A stretch of DNA of 64,000 bases from the IMG/VR virus record IMGVR_UViG_3300011115_000879, positions 1 through 64,000 of that record; one strand, given 5' to 3'. The translations under genes were made by a program, and so were the position numbers. Source of the DNA: a virus. This document shows positions 18,753 to 25,577 of this stretch, in pieces. The notes below the pieces were generated by a model. The model had not been told where the DNA came from, made no database searches, and saw only the letters and a program-made list of their open reading frames with translations. Numbering within the stretch: position 1 is the first letter of the stretch; each line of letters opens with the position of its first letter.

Positions 18753-19912
18753 TATCATTTATAATACCAAGTTACAATAACCTTAAGCATCTTAAGAATA
18801 TTTATACGTCTATAAAGAAACATGAACCCGAAGCAGAAGTTATTTTACTGGATGATGGATCAACTGATGGTACATGGGAATGGATTCAAAAGCAAGATGT
18901 AATTAAATATAGAAGTGAAGATAGAGTAGGTCATACTATTCTGTATGATAAGGGTATTGAGTTAGCAACCAATGAAGTAGTTGGGATACTACATGCTGAT
19001 ATGATTGTAGGACCTAACTATTCAAAGAACTTACTTAAGCATCTTAAACCAGCCACAATAGTATGTGCAACTAGGATAGAACCACCACTACATCCAGAAG
19101 GAAAGGAAAAGATTATTCAAGACTTTGGATTAGATTTCGACACTTTAAACATTTCATCATTTGAAGAATATTGTGACTATGCTCAACAAGAGAATAAAAA
19201 CAAAACAACGAAGGGAATGTTTGCTCCTTGGATACTATATAAAAAAGATTTTCAAGCTATAGGAGGTCATGACCCTTTATTCGCTCCCTTTCCATATGAG
19301 GATTCAGATATCTTTCAAAGATGGATATTAGCTGGATATGAGTTAGTACAAAGCAGAGATGCGTTTGTATATCACTTAACATGTAGAGGACATAGATGGA
19401 ATGATCAAGTAGGTAAGGATGATGATTACTATAAAGTAGTATCAGCTAAAGCAGCTAGAAACTATTTACGTAAGTGGGGTAGTTGGATTAAGAATGATGA
19501 ATATCAATATCCTATAATATTACCTAAATATAACATTGTATTTGCAATTAAGCAATGTAATTCGCAGTTACTAGAAGTATTAGAACCATGGTGTGACAGA
19601 ATATATATTGAAAATAATATGCAACTATTAATGTTGCAATATATAGATAAAGAACAACCTAATACTAAATTTGATCTTAAAAAACGAGTACTAATATTAG
19701 AAAATAATGATCCTATAGGTGAAAATGATATTGTAATTGAATTTAATGCTACTAAACTAACAAATGATAATTTTCAATTAATTCAACAACTACCTGAAAT
19801 CATACAGAGCTCAGGAGAAATAGGAACATTTGAATTAGATATATTTAAAATAACAATTAACAGTTTAGAAACGTACGAGCAAAATTTAATATATTTATGT
19901 GAGAAACACTAA
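18749..19912 (+). CDS. Two-domain family 2 glycosyltransferase
   Basis: Residues 1-245 form a GT2 domain with SFIIPSYNNLKHLKNIY, VILLDDGSTDGTWEW, the LHADM metal site, and YEDSDIFQRWILAGYEL. The remaining 140 residues form an extra domain of unknown function rich in beta-strand-like segments. It is the last gene of the glycan block; its C-terminus ends 4 nt before the ClpP start. Confidence 0.88.
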   Translation: MISFIIPSYNNLKHLKNIYTSIKKHEPEAEVILLDDGSTDGTWEWIQKQDVIKYRSEDRVGHTILYDKGIELATNEVVGILHADMIVGPNYSKNLLKHLKPATIVCATRIEPPLHPEGKEKIIQDFGLDFDTLNISSFEEYCDYAQQENKNKTTKGMFAPWILYKKDFQAIGGHDPLFAPFPYEDSDIFQRWILAGYELVQSRDAFVYHLTCRGHRWNDQVGKDDDYYKVVSAKAARNYLRKWGSWIKNDEYQYPIILPKYNIVFAIKQCNSQLLEVLEPWCDRIYIENNMQLLMLQYIDKEQPNTKFDLKKRVLILENNDPIGENDIVIEFNATKLTNDNFQLIQQLPEIIQSSGEIGTFELDIFKITINSLETYEQNLIYLCEKH

Positions 19913-19916
19913 ATAT

Positions 19917-20465
19917 ATGGCTTCTTCTAGACAACGCACCGTCACCGCTCAAAAGTTAGGTAGAATTATAACATTAGGAGAAATTGAGTCTGAATATGTT
20001 AATAGTGTTATACAGTTAATATATGAGATTAATGAAGAGGACGGTAGAAAAACGCAAGTAGAACCGATAAAACTAATAATTAACTCATCTGGTGGAGATG
20101 TGTATCATAGTTTTGCTTTAGTTGATGTAATTTCTAACTCACTTACTCCAATATATACAATATGCCACGGAATGGCTATGTCAGCTGCGTTAATAGTATA
20201 CGCAGCTGGACATAAGCGATTTGCAAGTCAACGAGTAACATTCATGTATCATGAAATAGCATGGGCAGTACAACAAGAAAAATTACAATACCATTCACAA
20301 GAGGTGAAAGAAGGTGAAAGGCTGTGGAAGATATATGATGATTATCTACTTTCTAAAACCCAATTTACCGAAAAACAACTATCAGACGTTATAAATACGC
20401 GTAGTGAATGGTATTTTGATGTGGAAACAGCACATAAGTACGGATTAGTAGACGAAATAATTTAA
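19917..20465 (+). CDS. clpP: ClpP-type serine protease (S14)
   Basis: The start at 19917 (MASSRQRTVTAQ) is preferred to an in-frame ATG at 19899 inside the previous gene. The 182-residue protein keeps the ClpP catalytic triad: S89 in HGMAMSAA, H112 in FMYHEI, and D168 in YFDVETAHKYGLVDE, plus the oxyanion-loop INSSGGDV at 55-62. In phages a ClpP-like protein can serve as prohead protease or as a free protease. It precedes two genes with virion-like features, so a head-maturation role is possible but unproven. Confidence 0.9.
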   Translation: MASSRQRTVTAQKLGRIITLGEIESEYVNSVIQLIYEINEEDGRKTQVEPIKLIINSSGGDVYHSFALVDVISNSLTPIYTICHGMAMSAALIVYAAGHKRFASQRVTFMYHEIAWAVQQEKLQYHSQEVKEGERLWKIYDDYLLSKTQFTEKQLSDVINTRSEWYFDVETAHKYGLVDEII

Positions 20466-20474
20466 TATTTATAC
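20464..20474 (+). promoter_or_regulatory. AATATTTATAC late-type promoter motif
   Basis: ATATTTATA overlaps the clpP stop codon region and lies about 30 nt upstream of the next gene. It is the same motif as before the baseplate genes. Confidence 0.45.
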
Positions 20475-20504
20475 ATAAATAACAATAAATAAAAAATAGC
20501 ACAA

Positions 20505-21368
20505 TTGATTAACGAAGCAAAAAGATTTCAAAAATTAGCTAATATTCTTACTGAAGCAGTAGAAGTACCAACATGGTTAGCAGGTAAATTAGAAGATGTC
20601 CATACTAAACCAGGTCAGGGTTCTATATTTGCTAAATCTGTTAGTGATGTATTAAAATTAGCACAAGAAGCCTTAGATAAAGAACCAAATATTGATAAAA
20701 TTGCTAATAGTACAGGTACATTAACAATTAAATCCTCAGGTATTGGATATAATTTAGTATTACCTATTGATAAAGCTAAAGCATTACCTGGAGCAAAAGA
20801 GAGTGAAGTAGAAAAAGTTGAAGGTCCTAATAAAATAAAAGTACCTGCAGTTACAACTACGGCTTCACTTACACAATTTAAAACAGATGAATTAACAGTC
20901 ATTGTTCGCCCTAAAAAAGACGAAAGTGGAGCTGTAATTCCAAATGAGTATATTGTATTATCAGTATTCCCTGGTGATCCTAGTATTCCTAGAGCATCAG
21001 AATGGGGAGGTAAATATGCCGTAGTTATTCCGGGTGATAAAGAAGAAAATATTGAAAAAGCAGTAACTGAAGCTTTAAAAAAATATCGTATATCGTTAAA
21101 AGAAAATGAAAATATTGATATTTCTGAGAATAAATTTGATCAAATATTAGATGATGCTTGGACAATTGCTTTAGATGCACATATTCCTGAGGAAGATCCT
21201 CAAGGTTTCTTAGATAATGTTAATTTTATTGCAGACAGAGAAATAAAAGCAATTAATCCAAATTATTCTGTTAATCATGTACATTATCATGGTGGAAAAA
21301 TTGAATTTAATATACATGATAATAATACTGAAAAAACAATTATAACAAATACCAATTATTCTTTATAA
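20505..21368 (+). CDS. Possible virion protein with EAKRFQKLANI N-terminus
   Basis: The only start giving this 287-residue frame is TTG at 20505; there is no upstream in-frame ATG. The N-terminus INEAKRFQKLANILTEA is a short motif I recognise from structural proteins of marine T4-like phages, where it may be a scaffold or head-targeting tag. The rest is a beta-rich acidic protein without a known domain. It has an ATATTTATA motif upstream, supporting late expression. Confidence 0.6.
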   Translation: MINEAKRFQKLANILTEAVEVPTWLAGKLEDVHTKPGQGSIFAKSVSDVLKLAQEALDKEPNIDKIANSTGTLTIKSSGIGYNLVLPIDKAKALPGAKESEVEKVEGPNKIKVPAVTTTASLTQFKTDELTVIVRPKKDESGAVIPNEYIVLSVFPGDPSIPRASEWGGKYAVVIPGDKEENIEKAVTEALKKYRISLKENENIDISENKFDQILDDAWTIALDAHIPEEDPQGFLDNVNFIADREIKAINPNYSVNHVHYHGGKIEFNIHDNNTEKTIITNTNYSL

Positions 21369-21389
21369 AAATAACTTTAAATAAAATCA

Positions 21390-21689
21390 ATGGCAGACAT
21401 TAAACCAAAACTGAAAATATCAGTTAATAAGAACCCTACAAAAGAAGGTGTTAAAGTTCAATTCGTATTACCAGAAGCATTAGAAGGTGATGCTAAAGCA
21501 GAAATGACTCAAAAATTACAATCTAGATTGAATGGTGGTTTATCTCAATATAACCTTACAGTATCTCAAGATACTGATGTTCCATATAGTAACGTTATAG
21601 GATTCTTAATTCCAATAGCTGACATTAAGTTATTAATTAAGAAAGCTATTACAGGTGGTGGAGCTGAGACTAGTCCCGAAGCGATTTAA
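21390..21689 (+). CDS. Hypothetical protein, possibly virion-associated
   Basis: This 99-residue soluble protein starts with ADIKPKLKISVNKNPTKEG, has a central amphipathic helix, and ends in a small Gly/Ala-rich tail. No family is recognised. It follows the probable virion gene at short spacing and is likely co-expressed with it. Confidence 0.65.
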   Translation: MADIKPKLKISVNKNPTKEGVKVQFVLPEALEGDAKAEMTQKLQSRLNGGLSQYNLTVSQDTDVPYSNVIGFLIPIADIKLLIKKAITGGGAETSPEAI

Positions 21690-21706
21690 CTTTAAAAACA
21701 ATCGTT

Positions 21707-22024
21707 ATGACTAAAACTCGAAAAATGAGAAGAAAGATTCCTGTATTTAAGATAAATATGAAACCGGGTGCTAGTTATTCTCAAATAGCAGAAATACCTG
21801 AATTAAAGCAGGTAATAATGGAAGAAACCATATTTGCTATTGCTGACGGTATGAATAAAAATAAAAAAATCATATCTTTATTTGAAGTGGCAGAATCAAA
21901 TTACTATATTCAATTAGATAAAAATAATTGGAAACCAGCATTATCTACAGCTCTTGAGTATTATATAGAAAAAGAAGATTGGAAGAAATGTATTGAATGT
22001 CGAGATTTAATAAAAAAATTATAA
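21707..22024 (+). CDS. Hypothetical protein
   Basis: This 105-residue protein has a basic N-terminus (TKTRKMRRKIP) and a C-terminal ALEYYIEKEDWKKCIECRDLI helix pair. No domain is recognised. It is in a tight group with the next two genes. Confidence 0.65.
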   Translation: MTKTRKMRRKIPVFKINMKPGASYSQIAEIPELKQVIMEETIFAIADGMNKNKKIISLFEVAESNYYIQLDKNNWKPALSTALEYYIEKEDWKKCIECRDLIKKL

Positions 22025-22027
22025 GTT

Positions 22028-22450
22028 ATGGAAGATAATGAAGGTCATGTAAAAGGAATAAAAAAATCAGTAGAAGATATTATAGGATCTGCAACATCAA
22101 TAAAACTCAAACGCAAGTCAGGAGTTGATTCTCAAAAAGAAAAATTTGAAAAAATAATTTTATCTTTAGAAGAATTAGATGTTAGATCATTAATATTGGG
22201 AGGTGATTTAGGATTAGATTTCACAGCATATGATGAGAAATTCTACGCCGTTATAGATGCTATATTTCAACTTCACTTTAGTAAAGAAATAAATGAATTA
22301 ATATTCTTCTACTTATATGAACGTATTAATGAAGATGGTTCATTTAATAAAGTAGTGGATATTGATGGAGTTGAAATAGAATTAAGTAGTCCTTCAGATT
22401 TATGGGCTATTATTCAAGCAATGGAAGAAAATTCTAAAAAGAAAAAGTAA
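22028..22450 (+). CDS. Hypothetical acidic protein
   Basis: This 140-residue protein has a basic N-terminal third (KGIKKSVEDIIG, SIKLKRKSG) and an acidic helical remainder (FHFSKEINELIFFYLYER-like; here LHFSKEINEL). It overlaps the following start by one base. The function is unknown. Confidence 0.65.
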   Translation: MEDNEGHVKGIKKSVEDIIGSATSIKLKRKSGVDSQKEKFEKIILSLEELDVRSLILGGDLGLDFTAYDEKFYAVIDAIFQLHFSKEINELIFFYLYERINEDGSFNKVVDIDGVEIELSSPSDLWAIIQAMEENSKKKK

Positions 22451-23052
22451 TGCCCGCCGCTAAAACATTCACTAAATCTCAAATTGAGACGGCTATGCGC
22501 TACACTAAGAGTGTAAGAGCAGCAGCTAAGTATTTAGGATGTTCATATCAACACCTTAAACCGTTTATGAAAACGCTTAGAGTTGATGATAGTGATCCTA
22601 ATTCACCCACTTTATTTGAGACTCATAAAAACCAAAACGGTAAAGGTATTCCTAAATTCCTACCTAATAGACGTAAGGAACCAAACGTTAAGAATATTAT
22701 ACTAACTGGTACTGGATGGGAATCATTCACTCCTGAGAAGATTAAGGTAAGATTAGTGGCTGAAGGTTACTTAAAAGATGAATGCTATACCTGTGGATTT
22801 AATGAGCGTAGGGTAACTGATTATAGAATACCACTATTATTAAATTTTAAAGATAATAATAGATGTAATTATCTACTTGATAATTTAGAACAATTATGTT
22901 ATAATTGCTATTATCTATACATTGGAGAAGTATTATCACCAAATCAAATACGCCACATCGAAGATAATCAAACAGTATTAGCTAAACCACATGAGTGGAA
23001 TTTAGATGCTGATCAATTAGATAATATGAGAGCTTTAGGATTAATAGATTAA
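22450..23052 (+). CDS. HNH-like protein with helix-turn-helix N-terminus
   Basis: Residues 5-45 look like a helix-turn-helix (SQIETAMRYTKSVRAAAKYL). The C-terminal part has two zinc knuckles, CYTC and CYNC, around NFKDNNRCNYLLDNLEQLC, the layout of an HNH fold. However, the usual HH(I)D motif is replaced by PLLLNFKD. Loss of those histidines suggests a non-cleaving DNA-binding derivative or a degenerate homing enzyme. Confidence 0.7.
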   Translation: MPAAKTFTKSQIETAMRYTKSVRAAAKYLGCSYQHLKPFMKTLRVDDSDPNSPTLFETHKNQNGKGIPKFLPNRRKEPNVKNIILTGTGWESFTPEKIKVRLVAEGYLKDECYTCGFNERRVTDYRIPLLLNFKDNNRCNYLLDNLEQLCYNCYYLYIGEVLSPNQIRHIEDNQTVLAKPHEWNLDADQLDNMRALGLID

Positions 23053-23061
23053 TTTAGAAAT

Positions 23062-23085
23062 GGCAAAATAAAAATCGTATATTCA
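23062..23085 (+). promoter_or_regulatory. GGCA/TATATTCA promoter cassette
   Basis: GGCA is followed by CGTATATTCA, 23 nt before the DUF4494 start. It is a standard copy of the recurrent cassette. Confidence 0.65.
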
Positions 23086-23107
23086 ATTATAAATAAAAAC
23101 AAAAACA

Positions 23108-23338
23108 ATGGCACAATTTTTTCAAGTTAAAGTTCAATTTAGAACAGAAGACGACAAAGGTAAAATTAAAAAAGAAAACGTATCGTATTTAGTAGATGCA
23201 ATGTCAGTAACAGAAGCAGAAGCTAGAACAGTTCAATATTTAAATGCACGTGGTGAAGAAGCATTTGAAGTTAAGGCAGCATCTGAATCTAAGATTGCTC
23301 AAGTAGTAATGATAGACGTGATAGAAGAGGTAAAATAA
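23108..23338 (+). CDS. DUF4494 family protein
   Basis: This 76-residue protein has the pattern FQVKVQFRTEDDKG...VSYLVDAMSVTEAEARTV, which matches DUF4494, a small family of Bacteroidota and their phages. The biochemical role is unknown. It has its own promoter cassette. Its presence is one reason to suspect a Bacteroidota host. Confidence 0.78.
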   Translation: MAQFFQVKVQFRTEDDKGKIKKENVSYLVDAMSVTEAEARTVQYLNARGEEAFEVKAASESKIAQVVMIDVIEEVK

Positions 23339-23352
23339 AAATCGTATATTTA
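23329..23352 (+). promoter_or_regulatory. GGTA/TATATTTA promoter cassette
   Basis: GGTAAAA with CGTATATTTA overlaps the end of the DUF4494 gene and precedes the lipoprotein gene. Confidence 0.55.
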
Positions 23353-23373
23353 ATTAAACAAAAAACAATAAAA

Positions 23374-23520
23374 ATGAAAAAAGCAATTTTAGCAGTACTA
23401 GTAGCGAGTGTATTTACAGCGTGTAATGACACCACAACTACAACAACAACTACAGACTCAACCAAAGTCGATTCAACAGTAGTAGACAGTACAAAGGTAA
23501 TTACTGATTCAGTTAAGTAA
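23374..23520 (+). CDS. Tiny Thr-rich lipoprotein
   Basis: This 48-residue product has a signal peptide MKKAILAVLVASVF followed by the lipobox TAC, giving a lipid-anchored Cys at residue 17. The mature part is mostly Thr, Ser, Asp and Val (a run of eight Thr follows). It would sit on the periplasmic or outer face of the membrane. Small phage lipoproteins such as T5 Llp block receptors or exclude superinfection; that function is only a suggestion here. Its promoter cassette is 22 nt upstream. Confidence 0.75.
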   Translation: MKKAILAVLVASVFTACNDTTTTTTTTDSTKVDSTVVDSTKVITDSVK

Positions 23521-23587
23521 TTGGAGCCGTTAAGCGTCAGGGGGTCTAGCCTGCGAAGACTACGTAACGAAAGGTCTTTTATTATAT

Positions 23588-23747
23588 TGTAGGATGGTGA
23601 AATGCTTTAGAGCTCGGCATACACACCCCTTCGTCTCAGGGGCGCAGATAACGAGATAGATAAATAGTATGGGTTGACCACACGCTTGCAAGCATTGAGT
23701 GCTATTTATCGAATTGCTGCTTGAAGGTTCAACTCCTTCTCCTACAG
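23588..23747 (+). ncRNA. tRNA-like RNA with very long insertion
   Basis: The acceptor strands TGTAGGA (23588-23594) and TCCTACA (23740-23746) pair perfectly. The T arm GAAGG-TTCAACT-CCTTC (23723-23739) abuts the acceptor exactly as in tRNA. A D-arm-like GTG...CAC follows the 5' strand, with a GCT-TTAG-AGC hairpin in its loop, and CCCCT/AGGGG forms an anticodon-like stem with a TCGTCTC loop. About 75 nt between this and the T arm fold into further stems, including GATAAATAG/CTATTTATC and GCTTGCAAGC. At 160 nt it is twice the size of a tRNA. It could be a tRNA with a giant variable arm or a distinct tRNA-mimic. Confidence 0.6.
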
Positions 23748-23752
23748 CATAA

Positions 23753-23825
23753 GCCGAAGTAGCTCAGTTGGTAGAGCAACTGATTTGTAATCAGTAGGTC
23801 GCTAGTTCGACTCTAGTCTTCGGCT
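23753..23825 (+). tRNA. tRNA-Thr (TGT)
   Basis: This is a complete cloverleaf: acceptor GCCGAAG/CTTCGGC, D arm GCTC...GAGC, anticodon stem ACTGA/TCAGT with loop TTTGTAA, and T loop TTCGACT. CCA is not encoded. Confidence 0.95.
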
Positions 23826-23833
23826 CAACAATT

Positions 23834-23919
23834 GCCTGAGTGTTGAAATAGGTAGACAAGACAGACTTAAAATCTGTTGAGTAGTAATGCTCGTGCCGGT
23901 TCAAGTCCGGCCTCAGGTA
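23834..23919 (+). tRNA. tRNA-Leu (TAA)
   Basis: The acceptor GCCTGAG pairs with CTCAGGT, the anticodon stem ACAGA/TCTGT carries loop CTTAAAA, and there is a long variable arm (GAGTAGTAATGCTC). The T loop is TTCAAGT. TAA reads UUA, the commonest leucine codon in this genome. Confidence 0.94.
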
Positions 23920-23936
23920 CAGTTCATTGATAATAT

Positions 23937-24417
23937 GGGGGATGTATGGCATTTGATCCGTATGAGATTGGTTAGTATACACGCAGAGACATGGTATTCG
24001 CTCTCTTTAATCTCGATACAAAAACCTTAAACGACAACAAAAATTCTCGTCAAGAAATCGGTGCAACTATTATCAACATGGCATTTGCGAATGCTAATGT
24101 AGCTATGGCTGCCTAGTATCTACGGATACTTTCTTTCCCTGGCAACTTGGGTGAAACGGTAAGTTGCAACATTACGTTTTCTTGGTTATCGTAAAACTAA
24201 GTGGTGGACTGTTACCAATCGGTAGCCCAGACTACTAATCAGAATGATCGTACCAGTCTATTGAGGTTCATTACTATCATAGAACGAACAATTCAGATTG
24301 ACCTACGGTGCAGATACTAACGAGGGTTCATCCTCTTGATTAGATCAGTACTAAGCGTGTGAGAAGCTGTACTAATTGGTACTTACGGAGACCAGGGTTC
24401 GACTCCCTGATCCTCCA
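23937..24417 (+). ncRNA. ssrA: tmRNA (ssrA)
   Basis: The tRNA-like ends are GGGGGAT (23937-23943) and ATCCTCC (24410-24416) plus discriminator A, with T arm CAGGG-TTCGACT-CCCTG. Upstream of it the conserved TACTAAGC-GTGT element of tmRNA is present. The mRNA-like part contains an open frame ending in TAG at 24114-24116, with the encoded end ANANVAMAA, a good match to the hydrophobic ends of proteolysis tags. The downstream 260 nt contain the expected pseudoknot-rich region. tmRNA with SmpB rescues stalled ribosomes and tags their products. The exact resume codon is not certain, because the open frame extends well upstream of the last nine codons. Confidence 0.9.
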
Positions 24418-24423
24418 CAACAT

Positions 24424-24497
24424 TGACTTTTAGCTCAGATGGTTAGAGCGTCTGACTCATAATCAGAGGGTCGTTGGTTCAAGTCCGACAAAGTCAA
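24424..24497 (+). tRNA. tRNA with CAT anticodon (Met or Ile)
   Basis: The acceptor TGACTTT/AAAGTCA, D arm GCTC...GAGC, anticodon stem TCTGA/TCAGA with loop CTCATAA, and T arm GTTGG-TTCAAGT-CCGAC form a full cloverleaf. CAT may be elongator Met or a lysidine-modified Ile(AUA) tRNA; AUA codons are frequent in this genome. Confidence 0.92.
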
Positions 24498-24503
24498 CAA
24501 TAC

Positions 24504-24593
24504 AAGGTAGTATAAGAGCGGACGAATTCCGAAAGGATAAGGTTACAAAGCCCTGCCACACCGCAATGAGAGAGTCATTGGTACTACTTTTTT
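24504..24593 (+). ncRNA. Candidate small structured RNA with U-tail
   Basis: A closing 9-bp stem (AAGGTAGTA at 24504-24512 with TACTACTTT at 24582-24590) encloses two hairpins: CGGA-CGAAT-TCCG and CAATGA-GAGAG-TCATTG (24564-24580). It ends in a run of T, like a terminator. It is flanked by tRNAs and has no open frame. No known family is recognised. Confidence 0.5.
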
Positions 24594-24728
24594 AAATTAC
24601 TAGTCCTCTATCTGGTACCGGATATGAATCGAAGATAGCATCCGCTTCCCATAAGAACAGCGCGCTTAGATAGCTCCGAATCGTCAGTCGGCACTGTTGG
24701 CAACTCAGGGGGTACAAAAGTTGCAAAT
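24594..24728 (+). other. Gene-free spacer with possible stems
   Basis: No open frame or cloverleaf is evident. Possible pairings are CTATCT/AGATAG, GGAT/ATCC and GCAACT/AGTTGC. It may belong to one of the neighbouring RNAs or be an unrecognised RNA. Confidence 0.3.
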
Positions 24729-24805
24729 AGTCAGGTGGGTGTAATGAGGGATGGTGCCCGACTCCATTAATGGTTGCTTATCCGGTTCGAGTCCGGCCCT
24801 GACTG
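24729..24805 (+). tRNA. tRNA-like gene, anticodon unclear
   Basis: The acceptor AGTCAGG/CCTGACT is perfect and the T loop is TTCGAGT. The D arm is GGGT...GCCC with a long loop. The best anticodon stem, CGACT/GGTTG, contains GU pairs and closes an 8-nt loop, CCATTAAT, so no standard anticodon can be assigned. The 77-nt length is normal. Confidence 0.6.
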
Positions 24806-24817
24806 CTAAGAAAAAGT

Positions 24818-24934
24818 ATGAAAGAAGATACAGTAATTACAATCTATAGTAAAAGATCGAATAGGTATTGGGAGTGCTCTTATGGTGCATTTCTAAAAAA
24901 CTGGTCTAAGTACGGTTGGATTATTGTAGATTAA
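24818..24934 (+). CDS. Hypothetical 38-residue protein between tRNAs
   Basis: The frame starts with MKEDTVITIYSKRSNRYWE and is rich in aromatic and basic residues. It lies between two tRNA-like genes that share the same acceptor stem. No clear promoter cassette precedes it, so expression is uncertain. Confidence 0.45.
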   Translation: MKEDTVITIYSKRSNRYWECSYGAFLKNWSKYGWIIVD

Positions 24935-24938
24935 ACAT

Positions 24939-25010
24939 AGTCAGGTGGCGTAAATGGAAACGCCCCACCATAGTAGGTGGGAGATGTAGGTTCGATTCCT
25001 ATCCTGACCG
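24939..25010 (+). tRNA. tRNA-like gene with irregular anticodon loop
   Basis: The acceptor AGTCAGG/CCTGACC pairs except for A-C at 1:72. The D arm is GCG/CGC and the T arm is GTAGG-TTCGATT-CCTAT. The anticodon stem CCACC/GGTGG closes a 6-nt loop, ATAGTA, or an 8-nt loop if the last pair opens. The anticodon is therefore ambiguous. The 1:72 mismatch recalls initiator tRNAs, which have C-A rather than A-C. Confidence 0.65.
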
Positions 25011-25104
25011 CGCAAAAAACTATTAGGTGAAGTTTCCTTACCACGACAAATTCGTCCACTGTGACTATATCGTATGGGTTTTTGATACCTACTTTAATTT
25101 AGAT

Positions 25105-25263
25105 ATGAAAAAAATTTGGAGAGTATGGGCGAAAGCCTTAGGAGAAAAAGCAGGAGCTACTGATAAAGAATCAGATACGATAGCTATTATCAGAACTCTG
25201 ATAGTACTAACCTATATAATAACAAACATATGTATTATAGCAGGTATAATTAGACATTGGTAA
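25105..25263 (+). CDS. Small membrane protein
   Basis: The ATG at 25105 (MKKIWRVWAKALGEKAG) is preferred to a GTG at 25027, because the extra 26 residues look like leader sequence. The 52-residue product has a C-terminal transmembrane helix (LIVLTYIITNICIIAGII) and lies between tRNA genes. Confidence 0.55.
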   Translation: MKKIWRVWAKALGEKAGATDKESDTIAIIRTLIVLTYIITNICIIAGIIRHW

Positions 25264-25266
25264 TAC

Positions 25267-25337
25267 TGTGATATGGTGTAACGGTAACACTACAGATTTT
25301 GATTCTGTCATCTCTAGTTCGAATCTAGGTATCACAT
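25267..25337 (+). tRNA. tRNA-Gln (TTG)
   Basis: The acceptor TGTGATA/TATCACA, D arm GGTG...CACT, anticodon stem ACAGA/TCTGT with loop TTTTGAT, and T loop TTCGAAT form a complete cloverleaf. Confidence 0.93.
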
Positions 25338-25350
25338 CCACTTAACAAAT

Positions 25351-25422
25351 ACGTGTGTAGTTCAATTGGTAGAACACTGCTCTCCAAAAGCAGTAATGAA
25401 GGTTCGAGTCCTTACATACGTG
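25351..25422 (+). tRNA. tRNA-Trp (CCA)
   Basis: The acceptor ACGTGTG/CATACGT (one GU), D arm GTTC...GAAC, anticodon stem CTGCT/AGCAG with loop CTCCAAA, and T loop TTCGAGT support a tryptophan tRNA. One T-stem pair is mismatched. Confidence 0.9.
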
Positions 25423-25425
25423 CCA

Positions 25426-25540
25426 CTAGTAATAATGACACGCACGGCACTCTGGAATGTATGCATGCTGAACAGACAATGCGAACGATGAAGATAGGAT
25501 ACCTCACAGTGCGTAGGTAAGTTTCAAAGCCTGTCACTAG
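25426..25540 (+). ncRNA. Candidate structured RNA after tRNA-Trp
   Basis: CTAG and TGACA near the 5' end (25426-25440) pair with TGTCACTAG (25532-25540). ACGCAC pairs with GTGCGT further in, and the interior has GCAT/ATGC stems. There is no open frame. The layout is cloverleaf-like but no T arm is convincing. It ends just before a strong terminator. Confidence 0.4.
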
Positions 25541-25545
25541 CTTTA

Positions 25546-25573
25546 AGAGCAACCAGCAATGGTTGCTCTCTTT
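25546..25573 (+). terminator. Rho-independent terminator of the RNA locus
   Basis: AGAGCAACC-AGCAAT-GGTTGCTCT forms a 9-bp stem followed by CTTTC. It closes the tRNA/tmRNA locus. Confidence 0.8.
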
Positions 25574-25577
25574 CATC

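Noticed and set aside
24729-25010. Stop-codon suppressor tRNAs indicating TAG or TAA recoding
   Set aside because: No clear CTA or TTA anticodon could be placed, and many genes in the window end normally in TAG and TAA.
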